A DNA stretch of 10,499 bases from Xanthobacteraceae bacterium (GCA_030037185.1 JASHRR010001059.1:1-10499), one strand, 5' to 3'; counted from the stretch's first letter, positions 1-7,490 are shown. Made by a program: numbers and translations. The notes: generated from the letters alone by a model not told the origin.

Positions 1-1150
1 CGGTGTTGCCGTTGATCAGCGGCACGTGGTTGAACCGGCCGTTGGCGAACAGCCTCAGCGGTTGATCAGGGATGATCTGGCCGTCCACCAAACCTCGGCC
101 GGATATGAATTTGCCCTGAGTGCTTGCCGTGCCGGCGAGTTCTTCAACCCGGGCCGCCGTAAGCTTGCGCAGGCATTGGGCGACGTCTGGACCTGTGCCT
201 GAGCCGCAACCGGCGGCCACCGCGAAATCAACGCCGGTGGCTTCGGCCGCCGCCTTCGTGGGCAGCGTGAAGGCTTGGCAGAAGCTCTGGCAAATTCCCC
301 GGTGGAACAGGCCGGCGGCGAGCGGCGACAGCATGTGGATGCCGGTGTCGACGGCTCCGGCCGATTGACCGCCAACGGTGACGTTGTCTTTGTCGCCGCC
401 GAATCGGCCGATATTGCGCTCGACCCATTTCAGCACGGCCTGCTGGTCGAGAATGCCGTAGTTGCCGAAGAGATGGCCTTCGTTATCCAGCGCAGGATGC
501 GCCAGGAAGCCCATCAGGTTCAGGCGGTACTCCATAGTGACGACGACGGTTCTACCCTGCGACGCCAGCTTGCTGCCGTCGTAGCCGGGCGTTTCGCCGT
601 CCACATTGCCCCCGCCATGAATCCAGACAATGACCGGAAGCCGCGCCGACGGATTGAGGGCCGGCGTGAAAACGTTCAGGTACAGGCAGTCCTCATTGTT
701 GTTCGGCGCGCCCGAGAAAACTCCGAGCGTCGTAACCAGCGCGCAGATGGGCGCAAATTCCGTGGCCTGCAGAACATCGGTCCATGGCGCGTGATCCTTT
801 GGCGGTCGCCAGCGCAAATTGCCGACCGGCGGTTCGGCATAGGGAATGCCGAGGAACGTCGTGACGCCGTTGAAGATAAAACCCTGGACCGGTCCTTCCT
901 TCGTTTCCACAACCGGGCTCGGTTTCTTTTCGGTAATCTGATCAGACCCAGCGGCCAGTCCCGGCCATGAAGCACACAGCGTAGCGAGCGCGACGGCAAG
1001 CCCGAACTCCAAGCCTATCTTCCCTGACGTTTTGCCGGGACTTGAGCGGTGTGGATTTGGGCTGCGTGGGTTTGTGTAGCATGCGCCCGCGGCTTTTCGC
1101 GCATCAGCCGGCAGGCACAAGGCCGTCCGCAGCTTCGAGAGCTCGAGCAT
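1..1150 (-). CDS. Exported type-B carboxylesterase (alpha/beta hydrolase), 3' end outside window
   Basis: Serine hydrolase of the carboxylesterase type B/cholinesterase family, expected to cleave carboxylic esters in the periplasm or outside the cell. The frame stays open for 383 codons from ATG at 1150 to the left edge. GGGGAGG lies just upstream of that ATG. A hydrophobic segment at about residues 45-67 ends in LAA, consistent with a signal peptide, but it follows an unusually long N-terminal stretch of about 44 residues. TTG at 1012 is an alternative start. Family landmarks are FLGIPYAEPPVG (99-110), EDCLYLNVF (153-161), the oxyanion-hole HGGG (178-181) and the nucleophile elbow GQSAG with Ser263, where Gln replaces the more usual Glu. 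Cys136 and Cys155 suit the conserved disulfide. The catalytic Glu and His should lie beyond the edge. It is transcribed divergently from the Rieske gene. The substrate is unknown. Confidence 0.9.
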   Translation of the reverse strand, partial: MLELSKLRTALCLPADARKAAGACYTNPRSPNPHRSSPGKTSGKIGLEFGLAVALATLCASWPGLAAGSDQITEKKPSPVVETKEGPVQGFIFNGVTTFLGIPYAEPPVGNLRWRPPKDHAPWTDVLQATEFAPICALVTTLGVFSGAPNNNEDCLYLNVFTPALNPSARLPVIVWIHGGGNVDGETPGYDGSKLASQGRTVVVTMEYRLNLMGFLAHPALDNEGHLFGNYGILDQQAVLKWVERNIGRFGGDKDNVTVGGQSAGAVDTGIHMLSPLAAGLFHRGICQSFCQAFTLPTKAAAEATGVDFAVAAGCGSGTGPDVAQCLRKLTAARVEELAGTASTQGKFISGRGLVDGQIIPDQPLRLFANGRFNHVPLINGNT

Positions 1151-1513
1151 GGCTTCCTCCCCGGTTTTGCCGCTTCAAAGTGAGTATCGTACCCTAGCAG
1201 GTTCATTTGCGCGCGGTCCTACGAAATCGTCCTGCGGGCGAGAATTCTGCTGTTGATTTTCTGAACGATAATTCTTCTCAACTGGTAATATAGTATAATA
1301 TTGCGTGTTCGCGTATCTCGACCGATCAACCTCATGTCAGCGAGCAGGCGCAGGCAATCGCGCCGTATAGCGGCTGAGGCTCGCTCGCCTTGCTTGCGAG
1401 CCAACCGCAGTCCTTGGGCCCGGGCCCAGCCGCGAGTTGCGCGCAAGGCCGCGCCGGCTTGACCCGTGAAGACCTCCCGACGGAAGATCAGCGGACCCAG
1501 GATGGAGGGCACG
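1151..1513. other. Divergent intergenic region, 363 bases
   Basis: This gap separates two genes transcribed away from each other, so it should hold promoters for both. I see no convincing gene in it. It contains an AT-rich island at about 1240-1305 that stands out against the GC-rich surroundings, described separately. A short inverted repeat GTTGA (1252-1256) / TCAAC (1278-1282) lies inside the island and could be a regulator site, but five-base arms are weak evidence. Frames extending upstream of the Rieske start in this region lack a good ribosome binding site. Confidence 0.6.
1250..1305. promoter_or_regulatory. AT-rich patch with perfect -10 hexamer, candidate divergent promoter
   Basis: A perfect TATAAT lies at 1294-1299 on the plus strand, about 215 bases ahead of the Rieske start. 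At 16-18 bases upstream no good -35 hexamer is present (ATTCTT/TTCTTC). The same stretch read on the minus strand contains TATACT (1297-1292) and TATATT (1292-1287), which could serve the carboxylesterase. The position between divergent genes and the AT excess are visible facts; promoter function is inference. Confidence 0.35.
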
Positions 1514-2608
1514 ATGACGGGCCTCAATGCCGAGCTTGCGGACAGCAGGCAGACAATGGTCAGCGGTACCTATCTGCGCAATGCGTGGTACGTCGCAGCA
1601 TGGTCGGACGACCTCGCAGATGGTCAGTTGTTCGGCACCATCATCTTGAAGCAGCCGATCGTCTTTTACCGGCAATCCGACGGTAAGGTTGCGGCGCTTG
1701 CAGATCGCTGCTCGCACCGGTTCGCACCCTTGCACATGGGCAAAATCATCCATGGCGACCGCATTCAGTGTCCGTATCACGGGCTGGAGTTCGATTCGTC
1801 GGGCGCCTGCGTGCGTAATCCGCATGGGAGCAAGAACATCCCGTCGCGCGCGCGTGTGCGCAGCTATCCGGTGATCGAGAAGCACAAGGCGATCTGGGTC
1901 TGGATGGGGGAACGTCCGGCGGACGCTTCGAAGGTGCCTGACTTCGGCGTGCTCGACAACGTAGCGCCGATCCATTCGACGAAACGAGACCGCATTATCA
2001 TTCGCGCCAATTACGAACTTGTCATCGACAATCTGCTCGACCTGAGCCACACCTCTTATCTCCACGATGGCATTCTCGGCAACCAGGAAACCGTCGAATC
2101 TGACATCGCCGTCGAACAGGAGGGTGACGACGTCATCGTCAGCCGTCATGCCCATGACGCAACCGCGCCGGGGCTGTTCGCCATTCTGATGCCCTCAGGC
2201 CCCGGACGGGTCGACAAGTTCACCCGCATGCGCTGGATGCCGCCGAGTAATTTGCGCTTGATCACGGGAATTTGCCCGCCCAACCTGTCGCCTGAGAGCG
2301 GTACCGGTTATCACGCGATCCATATGCTCACGCCGGAAACCGACCGCACAACGCATTATTTCTTCACAGCAGTGCGCTTCAACGTGTTGACGACCGATGA
2401 CGCCTTGAACCGACAGATACAAGACAAAATATCGACGACTCGCCGGTTCGCCTTCGAACAGCAGGATGCGCCGATCATCGAAGCACAGCAGCAGATCATC
2501 GATGCCGCGGACGCTTCGGTGGACCCGGTCATTCTGGCGATCGATGTGGGGCCGGTTCGTTACAAGAAAGTCCTACAAAGGCTGATCCGCGCGGAGCAAT
2601 CGCCATAA
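1514..2608 (+). CDS. Rieske non-haem iron aromatic monooxygenase, oxygenase subunit
   Basis: Terminal oxygenase of a Rieske monooxygenase, in the class of vanillate O-demethylase VanA and dicamba monooxygenase. It would demethylate or hydroxylate an aromatic substrate in the cytoplasm with electrons from a separate reductase. The 364-residue length fits the class. The N-terminal LRNAWYVAAWSDDL (21-34) is the family opening. The [2Fe-2S] site is C66-x-H68 and C86-x2-H89. The mononuclear iron site is DNLLDLSH with H179 and H184, and D318 in QQDAPIIEAQQ as the likely carboxylate ligand. I chose ATG 1514 because GGAGG (1504-1508) sits correctly before it. GTG 1466 and ATG 1502 lack this, and ATG 1556 remains possible. 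No reductase gene is nearby. The solute-binding protein gene follows after 92 bases, so cotranscription is plausible. The substrate cannot be read from the sequence. Confidence 0.92.
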   Translation: MTGLNAELADSRQTMVSGTYLRNAWYVAAWSDDLADGQLFGTIILKQPIVFYRQSDGKVAALADRCSHRFAPLHMGKIIHGDRIQCPYHGLEFDSSGACVRNPHGSKNIPSRARVRSYPVIEKHKAIWVWMGERPADASKVPDFGVLDNVAPIHSTKRDRIIIRANYELVIDNLLDLSHTSYLHDGILGNQETVESDIAVEQEGDDVIVSRHAHDATAPGLFAILMPSGPGRVDKFTRMRWMPPSNLRLITGICPPNLSPESGTGYHAIHMLTPETDRTTHYFFTAVRFNVLTTDDALNRQIQDKISTTRRFAFEQQDAPIIEAQQQIIDAADASVDPVILAIDVGPVRYKKVLQRLIRAEQSP

Positions 2609-2617
2609 GGCGACCGC

Positions 2618-2633
2618 CTCCTGCAAGCGGGAG
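2618..2633. repeat. Short REP-like palindrome
   Basis: CTCCTGC / GCGGGAG arms around AA form a seven-pair near-perfect palindrome (one G-T mismatch), nine bases after the Rieske stop codon, followed by AGAAGGG. The core resembles the CTCCCGC...GCGGGAG type of short intergenic repeat that I recall as frequent in Bradyrhizobium and Rhodopseudomonas genomes. Only one copy is seen in this window, so its repeat nature is recalled, not shown. It could also affect mRNA ends between the two genes. Confidence 0.35.
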
Positions 2634-2700
2634 AAGGGATACCGGCGTCCAGAAACATGCGGGAGAACGCGCCAGCGTGAACAATTTTCGCCAGGAACGC

Positions 2701-3678
2701 ATGAAGCTTCCACGCCGCAAAGTGCTTTGCCTTGCGGTTTGCGCGTGGGCGTTTCAGCAAGCAACACGGATTGCGTCGGCTCAGGACTATCCGGCGCGGC
2801 CGGTGCGCATTATGGTCGGCTTTGCTCCCGGCGGCTCGTCCGATATCCTCGCGCGCCTGATGGCGCAATGGCTATCGGAGCGCCTCGGCCAGCAATTCAT
2901 CGTCGAGAACCGCGCCGGCGCTGGTACTAACATCGCGACTGAAGCCGTGGCGCGTGCGGCAGCGGACGGCTACACGCTTCTGCTGGTCACGGCATCCAAC
3001 TTCATCAACGCGACGCTCTACGAAAAGCTGAGTTTCAACTTTATACGCGACATCGCGCCGGTCGTGCTAGTTGCCCGCGAACCGAACGTCATGGTGGTGC
3101 ATCCTTCGGTGCCGGCCAAGACGGTTTCGCAGTTTATCGCCTTTGCGCGGGCCAATCCGGGCAAGATCACGATGGCCTCGGGCGGCAATGGCGCCCCGTC
3201 CCACGTGACCGGCGAGTTGTTCAAGATGCAGGCTGACGTCAACCTCGTCCATGTCCCGTATCGCGGCGCAGGCCCCGCCCTGTCTGACCTCCTCGGGGGC
3301 CAAGTGCAGCTCTATTTTGCGCCGATGTCGGCGGCAGTCGAATACGTCAGGGCCGGCCAGCTGCGAGCCCTCGCGGTCACCGCGGCAACGCGCTCCGAGG
3401 CGATGGCAAATATTCCAACGGTCAGCGAATTTGTGCCCGGCTTTGAGGCGAGCCAGTGGTATGGCATTGGCGCACCGCGGAATTCGCCCGACGAGATCGT
3501 GGCGCGGCTGAACATCGAAATAAACGCCCTCCTTTCCCTTCCGATGGTCAAAGCGCGGCTTGCGGATTTGGGCGAAACTGCGCTGGGCGGATCGCCTGCC
3601 GACTTCGGAAGGCTGATCGCCGAAGAAACCGTCAAGTGGGGCCGCGTCGTGCGGTTTTCCGGCGCAAAAGCCGACTGA
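2701..3678 (+). CDS. Bug/TctC-family periplasmic solute-binding protein
   Basis: Periplasmic solute receptor of the tripartite tricarboxylate transporter (TTT) type, a family that binds carboxylates and other small organic acids. The product has 325 residues. ATG 2701 has AGGAA five bases upstream and gives the classical start MKLPRRK; GTG 2677 would only add eight residues. The signal peptide has a twin-arginine-like PRRKVLCL and likely cleavage near residue 27 (ASA|QDYP). Conserved family blocks are RPVRIMVGFAPGGSSD (about 32-47), VENRAGAGTNIATEAVA (about 67-83), the ligand-loop VPYRGAGPALSDLLGGQVQ (about 190-208) and a C-terminal KWG..V.FSGAK. No TctA or TctB membrane subunit is present, which is common for this expanded family. 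It may share a transcript with the Rieske gene, making an aromatic acid a reasonable but unproven ligand. Confidence 0.93.
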   Translation: MKLPRRKVLCLAVCAWAFQQATRIASAQDYPARPVRIMVGFAPGGSSDILARLMAQWLSERLGQQFIVENRAGAGTNIATEAVARAAADGYTLLLVTASNFINATLYEKLSFNFIRDIAPVVLVAREPNVMVVHPSVPAKTVSQFIAFARANPGKITMASGGNGAPSHVTGELFKMQADVNLVHVPYRGAGPALSDLLGGQVQLYFAPMSAAVEYVRAGQLRALAVTAATRSEAMANIPTVSEFVPGFEASQWYGIGAPRNSPDEIVARLNIEINALLSLPMVKARLADLGETALGGSPADFGRLIAEETVKWGRVVRFSGAKAD

Positions 3679-4019
3679 TTCAGTGTCCGGGAGAGCGCTT
3701 TTGGCGAGATGCAATCGCCCCCCGTCGGGCCCGTCCCGGAATTGATTGGGCCTCTCGCCGCCATTCAACTCTACCCACCCGCTGCCCGGCCACAACACGA
3801 CTGGTTCATATGCTGCCAGTTGCCAGAAATCGGCCCGCTGAAATTTGTCGAACGTCGTTGCCAGTGACTCGATGATCGATCCGCGCATTAAAGACGATTG
3901 ACCGCCGGTCAAGCCTGATCGAGACGCGCTCGAGGCCCGGTTGGACGTCTCCTCTGGCGTGCGCTAAACTGGCATATTGCGATGCAGCTGACTGCCGATC
4001 GCAAGTCGGGGAGGGCCTC
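3679..4019 (+). other. Intergenic region, 341 bases, ahead of the peptidase gene
   Basis: No convincing gene is present; frames open here are antisense to or spill over from neighbouring genes. A weak hairpin, GGCGA (3703-3707) / TCGCC (3715-3719), lies 25 bases after the solute-binding-protein stop and has no T-run, so it is not a convincing terminator. A perfect palindrome at 3898-3912 is listed separately. I find no promoter with both hexamers properly spaced. The spacing suggests that the peptidase gene starts a new transcription unit. Confidence 0.6.
3898..3912. promoter_or_regulatory. Perfect 15-bp palindrome, candidate operator
   Basis: TTGACCG-C-CGGTCAA has perfect seven-base arms around one central base, 108 bases upstream of the peptidase start. 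Symmetry and intergenic placement fit a site for a dimeric regulator. A seven-pair palindrome is not rare in 10 kb by chance, so function is inference. Confidence 0.35.
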
Positions 4020-6299
4020 ATGCGCCACGCGATTACCGGTTCCGTCATGCTCGCCGCCGCCTTCGGCGCCGGACCTGTCGACGCGCAGACCGCGCCGCCA
4101 ACATCGCAGGCGGAGATTGCGCGGCAATTCGATGCCTCGTTGAATGCCGCGGAAATGGGCAGCTGGATGAAAATCATGGCGGCTGAACCCAACCATGTCG
4201 GCTCCCCGCACGATAAAGCGAATGCCGAAATGGTGCTCGCACAGTTCCAGGAGTGGGGGTGGGACGCCCATATCGAAACCTTCGAGGTGCTTTATCCCAC
4301 GCCGACCAGTGAGACGCTTGAACTACTCGGCCCCGAACCGTTCAAGGCAACCCTGACCGAACCGCCGATACCGGGCGACGAAACGTCCACCCACACCAAG
4401 AACGCGCTGCCCGCCTATGTGGCCTATCAGGGCGACGGCGATGTCACCGCGCCCCTCGTCTATGTCAATTACGGCATGCGGGACGATTACCTTCAACTCG
4501 AGCGCATGGGCGTTTCGGTCAAGGGCAAGATCGCGATCGCCCGCTACGGATTGGGCTGGCGCGGCTTGAAGCCGAAGCTCGCGCAAGAGCACGGCGCGGT
4601 CGGCTGCATCATCTTCTCCGATCCGCGCGACGACGGCTATGCGGCCGAAGACGTCTATCCCAAGGGGCCGGCGCGCCCGGCAGTTGGTGTGCAGCGCGGC
4701 TCTGTCGCCGACATGACGCTATATCCGGGCGATCCGCTGACGCCCGGCATCGGCGCGACCGCCGATGCCAAACGGCTTGCCGTTTCGGATTCGCCGGTAA
4801 TTCTGAAAATTCCGGTGCTGCCGATTTCCTACGGCGATGCGCAGCACTTCCTCGCGGCGCTTGGCGGGCGCGTCGCGCCGCCCAATTGGCGCGGTGCGCT
4901 CCCCATCACCTATCACGTCGGTGGCGACGACGTTGCGCGCGTGCATCTGGCCGTGAAGTCCGATTGGCCGCTCAAAACCATCTACGATGTGGTCGCGGTG
5001 ATGAAGGGAAGCGCCTACCCGGACCAGTGGGTCATGCGCGGCAATCACCACGACGGATGGGTGTTCGGCGCGGCCGATCCGATGAGCGGACACATCGCCA
5101 TGATGGGCGAGGCGAAGGCGATCGGCGCACTTGCCAAAACCGGCTGGCGGCCGACGCGCACGCTCGTCTATCTGAGCTGGGACGCGGAAGAGCCGATGCT
5201 GCTCGGCTCCACTGAGTGGGCCGAAACGCACGCCGCGGAACTCAAGGACAAGGCGCTCATCTACGTCAACACCGATGGCAGCGGGCACGGCTTTCTTAAC
5301 GTTGCTGGGAGCCATTCCTTGCAGCATCTTGTCAATCGCGTCGCAGCCGACGTGACCGACCCGGAAACCGGCGTCTCGGTGGCGGCCCGCGCGCGCGCCA
5401 GGATGCAGGTCGCGGGCGCCGCTGCCGGCGCAAGCGAGGTGGCACGCGACAACGCCAAAATAGCTGCCGATCCCGCAAAGGAGCTGCCGATCGGCGCCTT
5501 AGGTTCGGGTTCTGACTATTCGACATTCCTGCAGCACCTCGGAATTGCCGCGCTGAACGTCGGCTTCGGCGGCGAAGGTCAGGTGGGCGGCGTCTACCAT
5601 TCCGCCTACGACACCTACGAGTATTACAGCCGGTTCGGCGATCCCGGCTTTGCTTACGCACCGACGCTTGCGAAGACCGTGGGGCGCATCGTCTTGCTGA
5701 TGGCCGATGCCGACCTTCCGCTCGCGCACTACAATGATTTCAGCGAGACGGTATCGCGCTATCTGGACCAGGTGAAAAAGCTCGCCGACACGAAGCGCGA
5801 AGCGGCCGAGGCCCAGGCGAAGATGCTCGCCGCGAACGCCTTTCACCTGAGCGACGATCCGACCAAGACCAGCGGGGCGCCGACGCCCCTCAAGAGGGTA
5901 CCGCATTTCAACATGGCGCCGCTCGAGAATGCCGTCGATCATCTCAAGCGAAGCGCGAAGGCCTATGACGCAACGCTCGCCGCCAAGGGCGCGAGCCAGC
6001 CTAACGCAACGAAGGCAAAGCTGATTGAGCTTGCGCGGCAGACCGAGCAGAGCCTCATCGTCGATGTCGGCCTGCCGGGGCGAGACTGGTACAAGCATCT
6101 GATCTACGCGCCGGGCCGGTATACGGGCTACGATGCCAAGACTTTGCCTGGCGTGCGCGAGGCCATCGAAGAAGAGCGCTGGGCCGACGTCGACCGTTAT
6201 GCGGCGCTGACCGGCGCCGCACTCGACTCTTACGCAAACAAGCTCGACGAAGGCGTACGCTTGATGGGCGGAGCCGCCTCCGTGGCAGAGGGCCAATGA
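4020..6299 (+). CDS. Exported M28 zinc metallopeptidase, glutamate carboxypeptidase II-like
   Basis: Co-catalytic di-zinc exopeptidase of family M28B, resembling human GCPII/PSMA over its whole length (759 residues). A signal peptide with likely cleavage near residue 22 (VDA|Q) replaces the human membrane anchor. Domains in order: N-terminal protease part, PA-type insert (about 115-310, with ARYG and FSDP), zinc peptidase core (about 315-560), and TfR-like helical dimerisation domain (about 610-755, with LPGRDWYKHLIYAP). The metal site is complete: H343, D353, E390 (catalytic base) with E391, D419 and H527, with spacings identical to human GCPII for the first four. Several glutamate-recognition residues appear replaced (see findings), so it is probably a peptidase or amidase with a different substrate. 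GGGGAGGG lies four bases before ATG 4020. The next gene begins 25 bases after the stop, suggesting an operon. Confidence 0.93.
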   Translation: MRHAITGSVMLAAAFGAGPVDAQTAPPTSQAEIARQFDASLNAAEMGSWMKIMAAEPNHVGSPHDKANAEMVLAQFQEWGWDAHIETFEVLYPTPTSETLELLGPEPFKATLTEPPIPGDETSTHTKNALPAYVAYQGDGDVTAPLVYVNYGMRDDYLQLERMGVSVKGKIAIARYGLGWRGLKPKLAQEHGAVGCIIFSDPRDDGYAAEDVYPKGPARPAVGVQRGSVADMTLYPGDPLTPGIGATADAKRLAVSDSPVILKIPVLPISYGDAQHFLAALGGRVAPPNWRGALPITYHVGGDDVARVHLAVKSDWPLKTIYDVVAVMKGSAYPDQWVMRGNHHDGWVFGAADPMSGHIAMMGEAKAIGALAKTGWRPTRTLVYLSWDAEEPMLLGSTEWAETHAAELKDKALIYVNTDGSGHGFLNVAGSHSLQHLVNRVAADVTDPETGVSVAARARARMQVAGAAAGASEVARDNAKIAADPAKELPIGALGSGSDYSTFLQHLGIAALNVGFGGEGQVGGVYHSAYDTYEYYSRFGDPGFAYAPTLAKTVGRIVLLMADADLPLAHYNDFSETVSRYLDQVKKLADTKREAAEAQAKMLAANAFHLSDDPTKTSGAPTPLKRVPHFNMAPLENAVDHLKRSAKAYDATLAAKGASQPNATKAKLIELARQTEQSLIVDVGLPGRDWYKHLIYAPGRYTGYDAKTLPGVREAIEEERWADVDRYAALTGAALDSYANKLDEGVRLMGGAASVAEGQ

Positions 6300-6324
6300 A
6301 ATAAACTCATCTCGGGAGGCCGCT

Positions 6325-7254
6325 ATGAATGTGCAGCGCGACTTACTCCTGTTGCTGACATTATTAGCGGCCCTTGCCGGCGCCGTCTCAGTACCGGCGA
6401 CGTACGCAGCCGGGCAAGGAAATGGCGGCTCTGACAGCGCCGCGTCGATTCCGGACTTCTCCGGCATATGGCGTCACGGGTCACTTCCCTGGTTCGTACC
6501 GCCGGCGTCAGGTCCCGGGCCGGTGACCAACAGGTCGCGCCGCAAGGATAACGGCGTGGCCAACTACGACGAGCTGGTCGGGGATTATACCAATCCCATC
6601 CTGCAACCCTGGGCGGCGGAAGTCGTCAGGAAGAAGGGCGAACTGTCGCGGGCGGGGATCACCTACCCGAACCCCGCCAACCAGTGCTGGCCCGAACCCG
6701 TGCCGTTCATTTTCAAGCACATGGCAATGCAGATGCTGCAACTGCCGGACAAGGTGGTGATGCTTTTCAACGAGGATCATGAAGTTCGCTACGTGCGGCT
6801 GAACCAGTCTCATCCCGCGAAGCTGACGCCGTCCTGGCATGGGGACGCGAGCGGCCATTACGAAGGCGACACGTTGGTCATCGACACAGTGGGAATCAAG
6901 ACCGATCGGCCGTATGCCATGTTGGATTTATACGGTACCCCGTACACCGAGAAGCTGCACGTGGTGGAACGGTATCGTCTGCTCGATAAGGAAGCGGCGA
7001 AAGGCACGTTGGAACGTGCCGCAAAGGAGCTTTGGCGCCCCGGCGGCCCCTTCGCGGCCAACTATGCCGACAAGTACCTGCAGGTCGATTTCACGATCGA
7101 TGATGCAGGCGCCTTTACGACGCCGTGGACCGCGAGCGTGATTTATGCGCGCGACCATCTCGAATGGCCGGAGGTTTCCTGCGCCGAGAACCCCGCTGGA
7201 TTCCACAGCGACAAGGCCATCGGTCTCCCCCATGCACTGAAGGCAGATTTTTGA
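6325..7254 (+). CDS. Secreted protein of unknown function, PDFSGIW / GDTLVIDT type
   Basis: I cannot assign a function. The 309-residue product has a clear signal peptide (hydrophobic 7-23, likely cleavage near 28-29). It belongs to a group of exported hypothetical proteins, common in soil bacteria such as Acidobacteria and Bradyrhizobium, that share these blocks: PDFSGIW (43-49), a single NQCWPEP (119-125), HEVRYVRLN (152-160), SWHGDASGHYEGDTLVIDT (170-188), LHVVERYRL (211-219), then a strand-rich FTIDD..AFTTPW (256-268). Invariant-looking His, Asp and Trp residues could form a binding cleft, but no known catalytic signature is visible. It starts 25 bases after the M28 peptidase stop with GGGAGG (6314-6319) ahead of ATG, so the two are probably cotranscribed and act in the same compartment. 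A second cysteine (about 286) could pair with C121. Confidence 0.85.
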   Translation: MNVQRDLLLLLTLLAALAGAVSVPATYAAGQGNGGSDSAASIPDFSGIWRHGSLPWFVPPASGPGPVTNRSRRKDNGVANYDELVGDYTNPILQPWAAEVVRKKGELSRAGITYPNPANQCWPEPVPFIFKHMAMQMLQLPDKVVMLFNEDHEVRYVRLNQSHPAKLTPSWHGDASGHYEGDTLVIDTVGIKTDRPYAMLDLYGTPYTEKLHVVERYRLLDKEAAKGTLERAAKELWRPGGPFAANYADKYLQVDFTIDDAGAFTTPWTASVIYARDHLEWPEVSCAENPAGFHSDKAIGLPHALKADF

Positions 7255-7408
7255 CCACGTCAACGAGGCAAGCGCCAGCACCCGCTCTGCTCGACGCAAG
7301 TGCAGTCCGGTGATCGAGCGAAGCCCCGGGCGCATCATCAACGCGCCGACGCGCCCCCGCTCCCTCTCGCCGCTCAATCCGCGCTATGAACTCCTGCTGC
7401 CGACCCGT

Positions 7409-7436
7409 TTGACAATCGCATTGCTCTCCTTAAGCT
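7409..7436 (+). promoter_or_regulatory. Candidate sigma-70-type promoter for ligJ
   Basis: A perfect -35 TTGACA (7409-7414) is followed after 16 bases by TAAGCT (7431-7436), which matches the three most important -10 positions (T1, A2, T6) only. It lies in the 236-base gap before ligJ and would give a leader of roughly 45-50 bases containing the hairpin at 7449-7465. The -35 match is directly visible; promoter activity is inferred. Confidence 0.35.
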
Positions 7437-7448
7437 TTCCGCGACGAC

Positions 7449-7465
7449 TGCCGGGCGCCCCGGCA
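7449..7465 (+). promoter_or_regulatory. Perfect hairpin in the ligJ leader
   Basis: TGCCGGG-CGC-CCCGGCA has seven perfect pairs around a three-base loop and ends 25 bases before the ligJ start, just ahead of its GAGG ribosome binding site (7483-7486). There is no following T-run, so it is not a standard intrinsic terminator. It could be an operator near the start of transcription, a 5' mRNA stabiliser, or chance in GC-rich DNA. Confidence 0.4.
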
Positions 7466-7490
7466 TCATCTCGATAGTCAGCGAGGCGAC

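Noticed and set aside
275..970. Plus-strand open frame of 231 codons
   Set aside because: It is antisense to the carboxylesterase, whose minus-strand frame carries all family motifs; the plus-strand translation shows no recognisable domain.
1466..1513. Upstream GTG start for the Rieske gene
   Set aside because: ATG 1514 has GGAGG at proper spacing and the protein family begins close to the LRNAWYVAAW segment, so the extra 16 residues are unlikely.
1337..2155. Minus-strand open frame of 272 codons
   Set aside because: It lies opposite the Rieske oxygenase; its openness is explained by high GC content and codon bias of the real gene.
3703..3719. Stem after the solute-binding protein gene as an intrinsic terminator
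   Set aside because: Only five pairs with a seven-base loop and no T-run downstream.
3067..3912. Minus-strand open frame of 281 codons
   Set aside because: It is mostly antisense to the solute-binding protein gene, has Arg/His/Gly-rich composition typical of shadow frames and no motif.
5499..6467. Minus-strand open frame of 322 codons
   Set aside because: It is antisense to the peptidase C-terminal domain and spans the peptidase/secreted-protein junction; the plus strand has clear homology.
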